Assembly: GCA_014155875.1 (NCBI GenBank)
Contig: JACEFZ010028130.1
Coordinates: 388,001-452,000 of the forward strand
Length of the DNA: 64,000 bases
Origin: Cepaea nemoralis
Taxonomy: Eukaryota; Mollusca; Gastropoda; Stylommatophora; Helicidae
Reading direction: 5' to 3'
The notes under the pieces were generated by a model. The model had not been told where the DNA came from. It saw only the letters and a program-made list of their open reading frames with translations, and searched no databases. Positions 1 through 11,674 of this stretch are shown here, piece after piece (the first letter of the stretch is position 1; every line of letters begins with the position of its first letter). The translations under genes and the position numbers were made by a program.

Positions 1-106
1 CGAACAACATAGTACCATATGTCATTGCATGCGGGGTGGCGAGGCGTAACTTGACATATTATTTATTTGTCAATAGGATGTGCCGTGACCTAATTAATAA
101 TTAATT

Positions 107-1030
107 ATCCAGTGTGCTAGCACTTTATCCAGTGTGCTGGCACTTCATCCAGTGTGCTGGCACTTCACCAGTATGCTGGCACTTCATCCAGTGTGCTGGC
201 ACTTGATCCAGTGTGCTGGTACTTTATACAGTGTGTTGGCACTTCATCCAGTGTGCTGGCACTTCATCCAGTGTGCTGGCACTTTATCCAGGGTACTGGC
301 ACTTCATCCAGGGTGCTGGAACTTCATCCAGGGTGCTGGCACTTCATTCAGGGTGCTGGCACTTCATCCAGGGTGCTGGAACTTTACCCAGTGTGCTGGT
401 ACTTTATCCAGTGTGCTGGCACTTCATCCAGTGTGCTGGCACTTCATTCAGTGTGCTAGAACTTCACCAGTATGCTGGCACTTCATCCAGTGTGTTGGCA
501 CTTCACCAGTGCACTATCACTTCATCTAGTGTACTGGAACTTCATCCAGGGGAACTTCACCAGTTTGCTGGAATTTCACCAGTGTGCTGGCACTTCATTC
601 AGTGTGCTAACACTTCACCAGTATGCTGGCACTTCATCCAGTGTGTTGGCACTTCACCAGTGCACTATCACTTCATCTAGTGTGCTGGAACTTCATCCAG
701 GGGAACTTCACCAGTTTGCTGGAATTTCACCAGTGTGCTGGCACTTCATTCAGTGTGCTAACACTTCACCAGTATGCTGGCACTTCATCCAGTGTGTTGG
801 CACTTCACCAGTGCACTATCACTTCATCTAGTGTGCTGGAACTTCATCCAGGGGAACTTCACCAGTGTGCTGGAACTTCACCAGTGTGCTGGCACTTCAT
901 CCAGTGTGCTGGCACTTCATTCAGTGTGCTGGCACTTCACCAATATACTGGCACTTCATTCAGTGTGCTGGCACTTCACCAATATACTGGCACTTCATTC
1001 AGAGTGCTGACACTTAATCCAGGGTGCTGG
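107..1030 (+). repeat. 20-bp minisatellite with a 151-bp higher-order block
   Basis: The tandem unit of 20 bp reads ccagtgtgctggcacttcat with many one-base variants (gggtgctgg, tgctgga, tcattca). From about 472 a longer block of 151 bp, containing tgcactatcac and aggggaacttcac variants, is repeated three times (phases 472, 623, 774). The unit has no stop codon in any forward frame, so long forward ORFs of repeated cysteine/tryptophan/histidine peptides run through it in all three frames. They look like an arithmetical consequence of the repeat rather than genes. Confidence 0.93.
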
Positions 1031-2440
1031 TCTGGCATCAAGGCTTGTGTGTTTGAATATGTCTCATAGGGTCAATAATTCCATACCAAGCAACCCAATG
1101 TACAGGGATCAGGTAATCCTTGTTTGACCAAAACAATCTCAGCTTTCTGTCCTTATTTAGTTCCAGATAACTATTTCTTTCAAAATGTCTACCCTATTGT
1201 GTTTCCTTACCTCTCTGAGTCCCAAACAGCAGTTCGTCTTCTACATTGTGCCCTAGTTGTTTCTTTAAATATGGCTTGCTCTGTTTATTATTTGACCTCC
1301 TAGAGGCCCAGAAAGCTATTACTAAGCTACACTGTTCTAGTTGTTTCTGTACAAATGTCTGTTCCAGCTGTTTCTTGACCCCCTTGTGTCCCAGACAGCT
1401 ATTAGTATACAACACTATATCCTAGTTGTTTCTGTTAAAATGTCTGTTCTGATTGTTTCCTTCAACAAGATGACTGTTTAAATTATTTTATTACCTCCTT
1501 CTTTTCAAGACAGTTATTAGTTTACTACATCCTGCTGCCGTGTTTCAGACAAATTATAATTTATTTATTACTAATGGTATATAACTCTGCAGTTTGCACC
1601 TGACAAGATGCAGCAAAATATGCCAGGCAATAAATTGGGCAACATATTTGTTGTGGCTTGTGTAGTTTCAGAAAACACATTGTATTGAGTGTCTCTTTGA
1701 GTGTCTGTTCTAGTTCTTTAATTACCTCCTTTGCTGCTAGACAACTACAAGTTTACTACACTCTGTTATTGTTGTTTCTGTAACTGTGGCTTGCTGTAGT
1801 TATTACTTGGCACTGTTCCATGATTCCAGCACATTCATTATTGACTTAATGAGCACATTTGGAAAATCTCTAAAACTGTCTACATAAGCATACATACATG
1901 CAAGCCCGATGGCACATACACACATAACAATGTTTTATACATTCTAACATTGTTAAGAAACATAACCAGCTATGCAACATTACATGTTATTTGGAATAAC
2001 TGATATAAAAAGAAAATATAAATTTATTGGTGCCTACATAAATTATTTGCATGCTTGGCTAAATATTTATTGTGTATGCCCAAATGTTCGTGTTACAGCG
2101 AGCATGTCCGTGGTATATGGATGTTTTTCCGAGTCATCTTAATTACATTTGATTAAAAAAACAAAACAAGTTCAACATTTGACAGGAATTTTTATAAGAG
2201 CTGAAATATTCCAACAATTATAATGTAAATGTGGGCTTACATATGGAAGCATATGATTATATGTGTATGTGTATATTCACATGTGTACACATGAGTATGC
2301 CGCTTTATGTGAGTATTATACTGTGCATGATGTATCAGAAGTTGTACATATGTTATTAACACACTGTTTCATGCGTACAAGTTATCACACAATAACCAAG
2401 TAAAACCATGTTTCTAAACAAGCTTTACTGTTCTTCTTCT
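1031..2440. other. AT-rich non-coding stretch with diverged ~100-bp repeats
   Basis: No gene is seen here. Between about 1190 and 1800 a phrase of the type ctagttgtttctgt...cccagacagctattag recurs several times at roughly 100-120 bp spacing with heavy divergence, which looks like an old tandem duplication. The rest is AT-rich and intron-like. Near its end (about 2425-2444) a pyrimidine tract followed by acag looks like a 3' splice site. Confidence 0.55.
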
Positions 2441-2703
2441 ACAGGACACAGCATGTTTAGTAACTAGTATCCAAGTTAGGTTCACCAGGAGAAAGGCTTG
2501 ACTTCTAGCTTATTGATAGCCATGCAATTTTTGAACGTCGACTTACTATCAAGAACACAACAATATGTCAGTATATGAGATCTAATAGAAACAGCCACAG
2601 AAGTTAGGACACACTACTGAAAGAAAGAGTAACTGTTGAATATATTTTATTCATTAAATTGAGTAACAGCTGAAATCTGTACAAGTTTCCTTTAACCTCA
2701 GAA

Positions 2704-3570
2704 ATGTCACATTTTATCTTACGGTCTGCAGAACCTAGCAGTATCAATATTTCACCACAACAAACTAGACAAGTTGAGAGTTCTCCATTCCTACATCATG
2801 AAACATCAGCTTATTCAATAAGAACCACTTCTAGCACATCTGCTAGTCAGGGATATCCTATCTTCATTAGCACAGACCAGGACATTAATCAAAAGATTGA
2901 AAAAGTAGAGCGGGAAAAACCTAAAACATCTTCACTGCTAAGAACGGTCAAGGGTCGGACTAAAGTGAAAACTGTGCCCAAAAATGTTCGATGGTCAGAA
3001 CAAGTAGTAAGAATAGTTGATGATGAAACTTACAGCGCTCACAAAACACTTCTTTTAAATCTCCAGACTCCAAGTGATAGCTCAAAATCAGCTTCCATTG
3101 AAGCAGTGCTATTTATGTGTGACATAGATGAAGGCATTTCTCAGTCTTTGATTGATATGGCTTGCAAAATATTTTGGATAAAACAAAAGCGATACCCCAG
3201 TGGTTCGGAGTTGTACACAGCTATTTCTGATGTGAATTATGATGAAAGAAAACTTGTTTTAGAGTTTATAAAGGAATATAATACTGCTAAAGGCAAAGCT
3301 ACAATAAGTTCACTACTTGATGATCCAGATGATAACGCGTTATCAGAAACAGATGACCATTCTTGTTTACGAAATTGTATCAGACAAACTGATGCTACGT
3401 CTTTCCTAACTTCTTGCAAAACGGAATATCCTTCAGCAGAAACCAGATGCCCTTCAGCAAAAACCAAATGTCCTTCAGCAGAAACCAAATGTCCTTCAGC
3501 AGAAACCAAATGTTCTTCAGCCTGTAACAATCTTAATTTGCGACAAAATACAATGGCTAATCGAGGCTAG
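2704..3570 (+). CDS. Hypothetical 288-aa protein, probable host exon, C-terminal PSAETK repeats
   Basis: Function is not recognised. The ORF is 288 codons from an ATG to TAG and is the only long ORF here that is neither simple repeat nor TE-like. A pyrimidine-rich tract ending cctcag lies just upstream of the ATG, so it may be a terminal exon rather than a complete gene; an in-frame stop lies about 30 bases upstream. The N-terminal ~75 residues are Ser/Thr-rich and probably disordered. A basic patch (residues ~80-95, GRTKVKTVPKNVRWSEQ) precedes a more ordered-looking part (~100-200) with helix-like segments (GISQSLIDMACKIFWIKQK; DERKLVLEFIKEYN). The end (~240-275) carries a seven-residue tandem repeat of the CPSAETK type, about five copies. 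No signal peptide or membrane segment is evident. It could also be ORF1 of an unknown TE, but no RT or transposase sequence adjoins it. Confidence 0.6.
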   Translation: MSHFILRSAEPSSINISPQQTRQVESSPFLHHETSAYSIRTTSSTSASQGYPIFISTDQDINQKIEKVEREKPKTSSLLRTVKGRTKVKTVPKNVRWSEQVVRIVDDETYSAHKTLLLNLQTPSDSSKSASIEAVLFMCDIDEGISQSLIDMACKIFWIKQKRYPSGSELYTAISDVNYDERKLVLEFIKEYNTAKGKATISSLLDDPDDNALSETDDHSCLRNCIRQTDATSFLTSCKTEYPSAETRCPSAKTKCPSAETKCPSAETKCSSACNNLNLRQNTMANRG

Positions 3571-3689
3571 TTATCATAGAAAAGACGATAAACAGGCTGA
3601 CTGGAAAGCATTGTGCTTGTTTATTTCAGCTAACTACATAGTGCTGGAAACAAGAATGAGATGATCCTTCAGGAAACAATGATTAGAGA

Positions 3690-3760
3690 AATGAGCCAGC
3701 TGTGCCACATGGCATAAACTAGACAAGATCATGGACCTTATCCCAGACTCTGGTGATTGT
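3690..3760 (+). mobile_element. RTE-type LINE 3' terminal fragment
   Basis: A short forward stretch translates as CATWHKLDKIMDLIPDSGD, which resembles the last residues of RTE copies elsewhere in this window (TWHGQDRNTELIHDTGD on the reverse strand near 32.3 kb). The DNA gattgtgtgagat at its end also occurs at about 62.28 kb, in another RTE terminus. It runs straight into the tandem array that follows. Confidence 0.6.
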
Positions 3761-4180
3761 GTGAGATGACTGTCCTCACTTATCGGCATGGCTTGTGATG
3801 ATGGTGATATTGTGTGAGATGGCTACCCTCACTTATCGGCATGGCTTGTGATGATGGTGATATTGTGTGAGATGGCTACCCTCACTTATCGGCATGGCTT
3901 GTGATGATGGTGATATTGTGTGAGATGGCTACCCTCACTTATCGGCATGGCTTGTGATAATGGTGATATTGTGTGAGATGGCTACCCTCACTTATCGGCA
4001 TGGCTTGTGATGATGGTGATTGTGTGAGATGGCTGTCCTCACTTATCGGCATGGCTTGTGATGATGGTGATTGTGTGAGATGGCTGTCCTCACTTATCGG
4101 CATGGCTTGTGATGATGGTGATATTGTGTGAGATGGTTGTCCTCACTTATCGGAGTGGCTTTTGACGATGGCGATATTAT
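3738..4180 (+). repeat. 53-bp tandem array grown from an RTE tail
   Basis: There are about eight units with a 53-bp period (measured between successive gtgatattg words at 3804 and 3857). The unit contains tgtgtgagatggct and cacttatcggcatggc. The first unit is continuous with RTE terminal sequence, so the array appears to be a local amplification of a LINE 3' end. The last unit is degenerate (ggagtggcttttgacgatg). Confidence 0.88.
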
Positions 4181-4444
4181 GTTTCTATGTTGTTCGAATT
4201 CCATCACTTAGAGTTGATCACTCTAGTACATCTTGAAGAATTTGGAATTGATTATGACATGGTGTTGTGGGCGTGTTAACGAAGTTGATCAGGAACTGTG
4301 CTGATAATGTCATGGGCCCATCACCTACTAAGTGAGGGGAATTTTTACTACCGATACCTGCATGTATTCAGATCTACAAAATGTGATGGCTGACATCATA
4401 GACCCATAGCAAGAAACAGCTTCAGGACGAAATATATGATGTGG

Positions 4445-4690
4445 TTTCATCCAGGTAGCCAACAGTGAATTCAGTAGCCAGGTAGCCAACAGTGCATTCA
4501 GTGGCCAGGTAGCCAACAGTGCATTCAGTAGCCAGGTAGCCAACATTGCATTCAGTAGCCAACAGTGCATTCAGTAGCCAGGTAGCCAACATTGCATTCA
4601 GTAGCCAGGCAGCCAACAGTGCATTCAGTGTGAGCATGCAGGTGAGGTAGTAGCCAACAGTGCATTCAGTGTGAGCATGCAGGTGAGCAA
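4445..4690. repeat. Short-period tandem repeat (about 20-25 bp)
   Basis: Words such as gtagccaacagtgcattca and gtagccaggtagccaac alternate irregularly, giving mixed periods. A longer flanking unit with gtgtgagcatgcaggtgag is repeated twice near the right end. The reverse-strand ORFs across it (LLATWLLNA type) follow from the repeat. Confidence 0.85.
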
Positions 4691-5029
4691 ATCACACTTG
4701 TGTGTGAAAGTTGTGAGTATAGATTATCTACCATTATCATAGGTACTTGCTCAGAATATACCGGAGTCTGGCACTGCAAAGTTTTGTAGACCCTGCCAGA
4801 CTGCACTACAGCACAGATTATGGTTGATCCTGCTCCCTTTGCTAGGCAGACTGGTATCTGTGCCAAGGATGCCAACAGATGTACGAACAGAGGTGGTAGT
4901 CGATATGGGGCCTGACTGGCTCATCGACACCTCTGCATCCCATTGTGTCTGCATATTCCAAAAGTGTCTATCTGTCTGTTATCTCTCCCTTATGGATGAT
5001 GCTTTTTTGGAAGCTATGTGTTTAGCATG

Positions 5030-5136
5030 TATGTCTGCCAACCCCCTTCGTCCTGTGTTCGAATCCCCACCGCTGACCTGTGCACCCAGGTTGACCAGCC
5101 TCAAATATGGACTAGGAGAAGCCCTGGGAAGTAAAA
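5030..5136 (+). mobile_element. SINE, left part of a copy split by a tandem array
   Basis: A polymerase III B-box-like word (gtgttcgaatccccac, about 5055) is followed by the body aggttgaccagcctcaaatatgg and a junction reading ctgggaagtaaaagtggctg. The same order (aggtcagcccagcctaac, gaagtaaaggcggc, gacattgaccacgtctctc) is seen in the copy at about 33.8 kb, and caggtcaacccaacctaaaatg...gggaagcag...gaccacatctc in the copy at about 10.68 kb. The SINE reads without a break into the array that follows. Confidence 0.7.
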
Positions 5137-8100
5137 GTGGCTGACATACACATTGACCACATCACTTGTGGCTGACATACACATTGACCACATCACTTGT
5201 GGCTGACATACACATTGACCACATCACTTGTGGCTGACGACATCACTTGTGGCTGACATACACATTGACCACATCACTTGTGGCTGACATACACATTGAC
5301 CACATCACTTGTGGCTGACATACACATTGACCACATCACTTGTGGCTGACATACACATTGACCACATCACTTGTGGCTGACATACACATTGACCACATCA
5401 CTTGTGGCTGACGACATCACTTGTGGCTGACATACACATTGACCACATCACTTGTGGCTGACATACACATTGACCACATCACTTGTGGCTGACATACACA
5501 TTGACCACATCACTTGTGGCTGACATACACATTGACCACATCACTTGTGGCTGACCACATCACTTGTGGCTGACATACACATTGACCACATCACTTGTGG
5601 CTGACATACACATTGACCACATCATTTGTGGCTGACATACACATTGACCACATCACTTGTGGCTGACCACATCACTTGTCGCTGAGATACACATTGACCA
5701 CATCACTTGTGGCTGACCACATCACTTGTGGCTGACATACACATTGACCACATCACTTGTGGCTGACATACACATTGACCACATCACTTGTGGCTGACAT
5801 ACACATTGACCACATCACTTGTGGCTGACATACACATTGACCACATCACTTGTGACTGACCACATCACTTGTGGCTGACATACACATTGACCACATCACT
5901 TGTGGCTGACATACACATTGACCACATCACTTGTGGCTGACATACACATTGACCACATCACTTGTGGCTGACATACACATTGACCACATCACTTGTGGCT
6001 GACATACACATTGACCACATCACTTGTGGCTGACATACACATTGACCACATCACTTGTGGCTGACATACACATTGACCACATCACTTGTGGCTGATGACA
6101 TCACTTGTGGCTGACATACACATTGACCACATCACTTGTGGCTGACATACACATTGACCACATCACTTGTGGCTGACATACACATTGACCACATCACTTG
6201 TGGCTGACATACACATTGACCACATCACTTGTGGCTGACCACATCACTTGTGGCTGACATACACATTGACCACATCACTTGTGGCTGACATACACATTGA
6301 CCACATCACTTGTGGCTGACATACACATTGACATACACATTGACCACATCACTTGTGGCTGACCACATCACTTGTGGCTGACATACACATTGACCACATC
6401 ACTTGTGGCTGACATACACATTGACCACATCACTTGTGGCTGACATACACATTGACCACATCACTTGTGGCTGACCGACATCACTTGTGGCTGACATACA
6501 CATTGACCACATCACTTGTGGCTGACATACACATTTGACCACATCACTTGTGGCTGACATACACATTGACCACATCACTTGTGGCACATCACTTGTGGCT
6601 GACATACACATTGACCAAATCACTTGTGGCTGACATAAACATTGACCACATCACTTGTGGCTGACATACACATTGACCACATCACTTGTGGCTGACATAC
6701 ACATTGACCACATCACTTGTGGCTGACATACACATTGACCACATCACTTGTGGCTGACATACACATTGACCACATCACTTGTGGCTGACATACACATTGA
6801 CAACATCACTTGTGGCTGACCACATCACTTGTGGCTGACATACACATTGACCACATCATCATTTGTGGCTGACATACACATTGCACCACATCACTTGTGG
6901 CTGACCACATCACTTGTGGCTGACATACACATTGACCACATCACTTGTGGCTGACCACATCACTTGTGGCTGACATACACATTGACCACATCACTTGTGG
7001 CTGACATACACATTGACCACATCACTTGTGGCTGACATACACATTGACCACATCACTTGTGGCTGACCACATCACTTGTGGCTGACATACACATTGACCA
7101 CATCACTTGTGGCTGACATACACATTGACCACATCACTTGTGGCTGACATACACATTGACCACATCACTTGTGGCTGACATACACATTGCCCACATCACT
7201 TGTGGCTGACATACACATTGACCACATCACTTGTGGCTGACATACACATTGACCACATCACTTGTGGCTGACCACATCACTTGTGGCTGATATACACATT
7301 GACCACATCACTTGTGGCTGACCACATCACTTGTGGCTGACATACACATTGACCACATCACTTGTGACTGACATACACATTGACCACATCACTTGTGGCT
7401 GACATACACATTGACCACATCACTTGTGGCTGACCACATCACTTGTGGCTGACATACACATCATTGGACCACATCACTTGTGGCTGACATACACATTGAC
7501 CACATCACTTGTGGCTGACATACACATTGACCACATCACTTGTGGCTGACATACACATTGACCACATCACTTGTGGCTGACATACACATTGACCACATCA
7601 CTTGTGGCTGACCACATCACTTGTGGCTGACATACACATTGACCACATCACTTGTGGCTGACATACACATTGACCACATCACTTGTGGCTGACATACACA
7701 TTGACCACATCACTTGTGGCTGACATACACATTGACCACATCACTTGTGGCTGACCATCACTTGTGGCTGACATACACATTGACCACATCACTTGTGGCT
7801 GTCATACACATTGACCACATCACTTGTGGCTGACATACACATTGACCACATCACTTGTGGCTGATGACATCACTTGTGGCTGACATACACATTGACCACA
7901 TCACTTGTGGCTGACATACACATTGACCACATCACTTGTGGCTGACATACACATTGACCACATCACTTGTGGCTGACCACATCACTTGTGGCTGACATAC
8001 ACATTGACCACATCACTTGTGGCTGACATACACATTGACCACATCACTTGTGGCTGACATACACATTGACCACATCACTTGTGGCTGACATACACATTGA

Positions 8101-9965
8101 CCATATCACTTGTGGCTGATATACACATTGACCACATCACTTGTGGCTGACCACATCACTTGTGGCTGACATACACATTGACCACATCACTTGTGGCTGA
8201 CATACACATTGACCACATCACTTGTGGCTGACCACATCACTTGTGGCTGATATACACATTGACCACATCACTTGTGGCTGACGACATCACTTGTGGCTGA
8301 CATACACATTGACCACATCACTTGTGGCTGACATACACTATTGACCACATCACTTGTGGACTGACATACACATTGACCACATCACTTGTGGCTGACATAC
8401 ACATTGACCACATCACTTGTGGCTGACATACACATTGACCACTCCTTGTGGCTGACATACACATTGACCACATCACTTGTGGCTGACATACACATTGACC
8501 ACATCACTTGTGGCTGACATACACATTGACCACATCACTTGTGGCTGACATACACATTGACCACATCACTTGTGGCTGACATACACATTGACCACATCAC
8601 TTGTGGCTGACACACACATTGACTACATCACTTGTGGCTGACCACATCACTTGTGGCTGATATACACATTGACCACATCACTTGTGGCTGACATACACAT
8701 TGACCACATCACTTGTGGCTGACCACATCACTTGTGGCTGACATACATATTGACCACATCACTTGTGGCTGACATACACATTGACCACATCACTTGTGGC
8801 TGACATACACATTGATCACATCACTTGTGGCTGACATACACATTGACCACATCACTTGTGACTGACATACACATTGACCACATCACTTGTGGCTGACCAC
8901 ATCACTTGTGGCTGATATACACATTGACCACATCACTTGTGGCTGACATACACATTGACCACATCACTTGTGGCTGACCACATCACTTGTGGCTGATATA
9001 CACATTGACCACATCACTTGTGGCTGACCATATCACTTGTGGCTGACATACACATTGACCACATCACTTGTGGCTGACCATATCACTTGTGGCTGACATA
9101 CACATTGACCACATCACTCGTGGCTGACCATATCACTTGTGGCTGACATACACATTCACCACATCACTTGTGGCTGACATACACATTGACCACATCACTT
9201 GTGGCTGACATACACATTGACCACATCACTTGTGGCTGACATACACATTGACCACATCACTTGTGGCTGACATACACATTGACCACATCACTTGTGGCTG
9301 ACATACACATTGACCACATCACTTGTGGCTGACATACACATTGACCACATCACTTGTGGCTGACCACATCACTCGTGGCTGACATACACATTGACCACAT
9401 CACTTGTGGCTGACCACATCACTTGTGGCTGACATACACATTGACCACATCACTTGTGGCTGACATACACATTGACCACATCACTTGTGGCTGACATACA
9501 CATTAACAACATCACTTGTGGCTGACATACACATTGACCACATCACTTGTGGCTGACCACATCACTTGTGGCTGACATACACATTGACCACATCACTTGT
9601 GGCTGACATACACATTGACCACATCACTTGTGGCTGACATACACATTGACCACATCACTTGTGGCTGACATACACATTGACCACATCACTTCTGGCTGAC
9701 ATACACATTGACCACATCACTTGTGGCTGACACACATTGACCACATCACTTGTGGCTGACCACATCACTTGTGGCTGACATACACATTGACCACATCACT
9801 TGTGGCTGACATACACATTGACCACATCACTTGTGGCTGACCACATCACTTGTGGCTGACATACACATTGACCACATCACTTGTGGCTGACATACACATT
9901 GACCACATGACTTGTGGCTGACCATATCACTTGTGGCTGACATACACATTGACCACATAACTTGA
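5134..9965 (+). repeat. 4.8-kb minisatellite, 31-bp and 19-bp units, SINE-tail derived
   Basis: The main unit is 31 bp, tggctgacatacac... ending ...catcacttg, repeated with high fidelity. Interspersed are 19-bp units (tggctgaccacatcacttg) lacking the 12 bases between two GAC trinucleotides. Rarer variants are tgacgacatc, ctgatgacatc, tgatatacac and small indels near 6330, 6860, 7460 and 8335. Each unit carries the short inverted repeat ccaca(n5)tgtgg. The unit equals the tail of the flanking SINE. No ORF of interest is present; the reverse-strand ORF near 6.4-6.6 kb is repeat-derived. Confidence 0.96.
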
Positions 9966-10010
9966 TGAGTGCTAATTGATATAGCACCTATTGCCTATAC
10001 ACCTGGGGTC
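9950..10010 (+). mobile_element. SINE, right part of the split copy
   Basis: After the last array unit the sequence gaccacataacttgatgagtg...ttgatatagcacc...gcctatacac resembles the tail of the related SINEs (gaccacgtctctcatcaagtgtcgattg...gagctaacgccatatgc at ~33.87 kb; gaccacatctctcccgagtgtcagttgg at ~10.75 kb). This suggests the array sits inside one SINE copy rather than beside it. Confidence 0.55.
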
Positions 10011-10620
10011 CTCTGTTATGCTTTTGATGGATATTTTCTGTGAAGTGTACTGCGAAATTGACGTTTGTGATCTTCAGCCAGTTTTACCACAACATTTTTG
10101 TCTTGATAATGATCTTGTTGTGTTTTCCAAGGAGAAGTAGATTGTTTTTGTATTACTGAAGTTGTGAAGATAATATGTAGTCTTAAAATACCCAGTTGAG
10201 TGCCGATTTGTCTAAACAGATAAGGCTAGCACCATGTACCCAGTATCACTCATGGCATAAAAAGGAATTCTTTACTTGATTTACCATCACCACTGTGGCT
10301 GTCTTAGCAGTTCCATAGTCCATGAACATTGCTAACATGAAGAATACTGGGCATAAATGGATTTCCACATTCCATTAGTGAACTACAAAGTTAACTCAAA
10401 TTATGAATATGTCAAGAATGGCAGCATTAGTTCTTTGTGGGCTTGATAATATAATATCAGAATTTCATGGTAAATTCCAAAATTGAAATAGTCCTGACAA
10501 TTATGCAGAACCGATTTTATGTGACTGAGTCAGGCCCAGAGCCTTACATGTTGGGAAAATGAATCATGTAACTCCTGGGGATTTAATCTAGACCGCTGTC
10601 CTGGTACTGCTTGCCTTCTG
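10011..10620. other. Unassigned AT-rich sequence
   Basis: No convincing ORF, repeat or RNA gene is visible in this stretch. Confidence 0.5.
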
Positions 10621-10629
10621 GCTCAGTTG

Positions 10630-10815
10630 TCATGGGTGTCAATTCTTATATTGAGCAGATTTATAAAATTGACCTCAGCTTTCAGGTCAACCCAACCTAA
10701 AATGAGGGACAGGAAATGCCTTGGGAAGCAGAACCAGCCAGTATGATACTGACCACATCTCTCCCGAGTGTCAGTTGGTCTATACAATATATACGGGGCC
10801 AGCACTGTCTCCACA
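10630..10815 (+). mobile_element. SINE copy, same family as the 5-kb and 33.8-kb copies
   Basis: It contains ttcaggtcaacccaacctaa, cttgggaagcagaaccagcc and actgaccacatctctcccg, matching in order the family described at 5.0 and 33.8 kb. Its tail is single copy, so it gives the unexpanded state of the sequence amplified at 5.1-9.96 kb. Confidence 0.65.
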
Positions 10816-10879
10816 TCATACCTCATGCTGTGTGAAAGTACTTTACGTGTTCTGTACTTATTGTCTAGGTAAGCGCAGT

Positions 10880-11118
10880 AGGCCGGTCTCTGTGGCAATG
10901 GCGTTATGGGCGCGGTTCGTAATTCTGCTTACCTGCGTTCGAAACACAGCTGTGTTTGATTTGGCAGCAGACCGTATCGCGCTGGGCTTTAACGTGATGG
11001 TATGGGAGCTGGTTGTTCAGAAAGCAATGACAAACTACTGAACGTAAACCTGCCAAGACATCAACAACATCAGTGCTGGTGTCGACAGCGATGTCCTGTA
11101 AATTGTAAAAAAAAAATG
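10880..11118 (+). mobile_element. tRNA-derived SINE with A-rich end
   Basis: The head ggccggtctctgtggcaatgg plus the B-box-like word tgcgttcgaaacac (about 10935) suggests a tRNA-derived polymerase III promoter. The body cagaaagcaatgacaaactac, gccaagacatcaacaacatc and gacagcgatgtcctgtaaa is shared with copies at 12.3, 18.6, 20.1 (reverse) and 35.7 kb (reverse, partial). It ends in an A run at about 11109. The head differs from the 18.6-kb copy, so there are at least two subfamilies with one common tail. Confidence 0.75.
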
Positions 11119-11451
11119 CACAGTAGCCACTAATGTTACTGTGACCCCTACTAAAATTGTACTAATTAGCAAAAACGTGATACGTCAGTGCAGATCTTTG
11201 TCCTGGCCAACAGGAGGACCCAGAAGTGTACCCAATCAAAGGGCAGCAATCTGTATATAAAGTGTGCTTATGTTAATATTTGATCAGTTGAAGTGATCAG
11301 ACTGATCTGTTTCCTACAGAAGGTGAGCATGATGCTCTGATGTCATGTAATTAAGGCATTTTCTTCTCCATTTTGTTTACAATAATATGCAAACTATCAA
11401 AGAGAATGATATGTAAAATAATCGAATCACTTTGTTTTGGGAGAAATATTC

Positions 11452-11665
11452 GAGGGGAGGGGCTGGCCGAGTGACTTGAATGCCGGGCTCTCATTCTGGG
11501 AATCCTCGGTAAGGTGTTGAATTTTTTTTGTCCAGGGCAAAAAGAAAACTCTAACCTGCACAGTTCGCGGCGACTGCACTAGCCATGCGGCCTTAATTCC
11601 TCCGACTCAAGACACCCTTGTCCTACACCGAAAGGCACTATAGGCAGTAAATGACTGTATGATGA
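11452..11665 (+). mobile_element. tRNA-derived SINE, second family
   Basis: It begins with the A-box-like gggctggccgagtgac and contains aatcctcggtaaggtg, aactctaacctgcacagttcg, gcactagccatgcggcc and ttcctccgactcaag. The reverse-strand copy at 25.03-25.22 kb has the same blocks in order (gccgcctagatagtgcagttg, cttaccggggtttgg, ggccagccgctcct). The head resembles a tRNA-Leu/Ser type. Confidence 0.75.
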
Positions 11666-11674
11666 CAGAATCAT

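Noticed and set aside
5134..9965. CRISPR-like repeat array
   Set aside because: There are no unique spacers; units abut directly and the context is a eukaryotic SINE.
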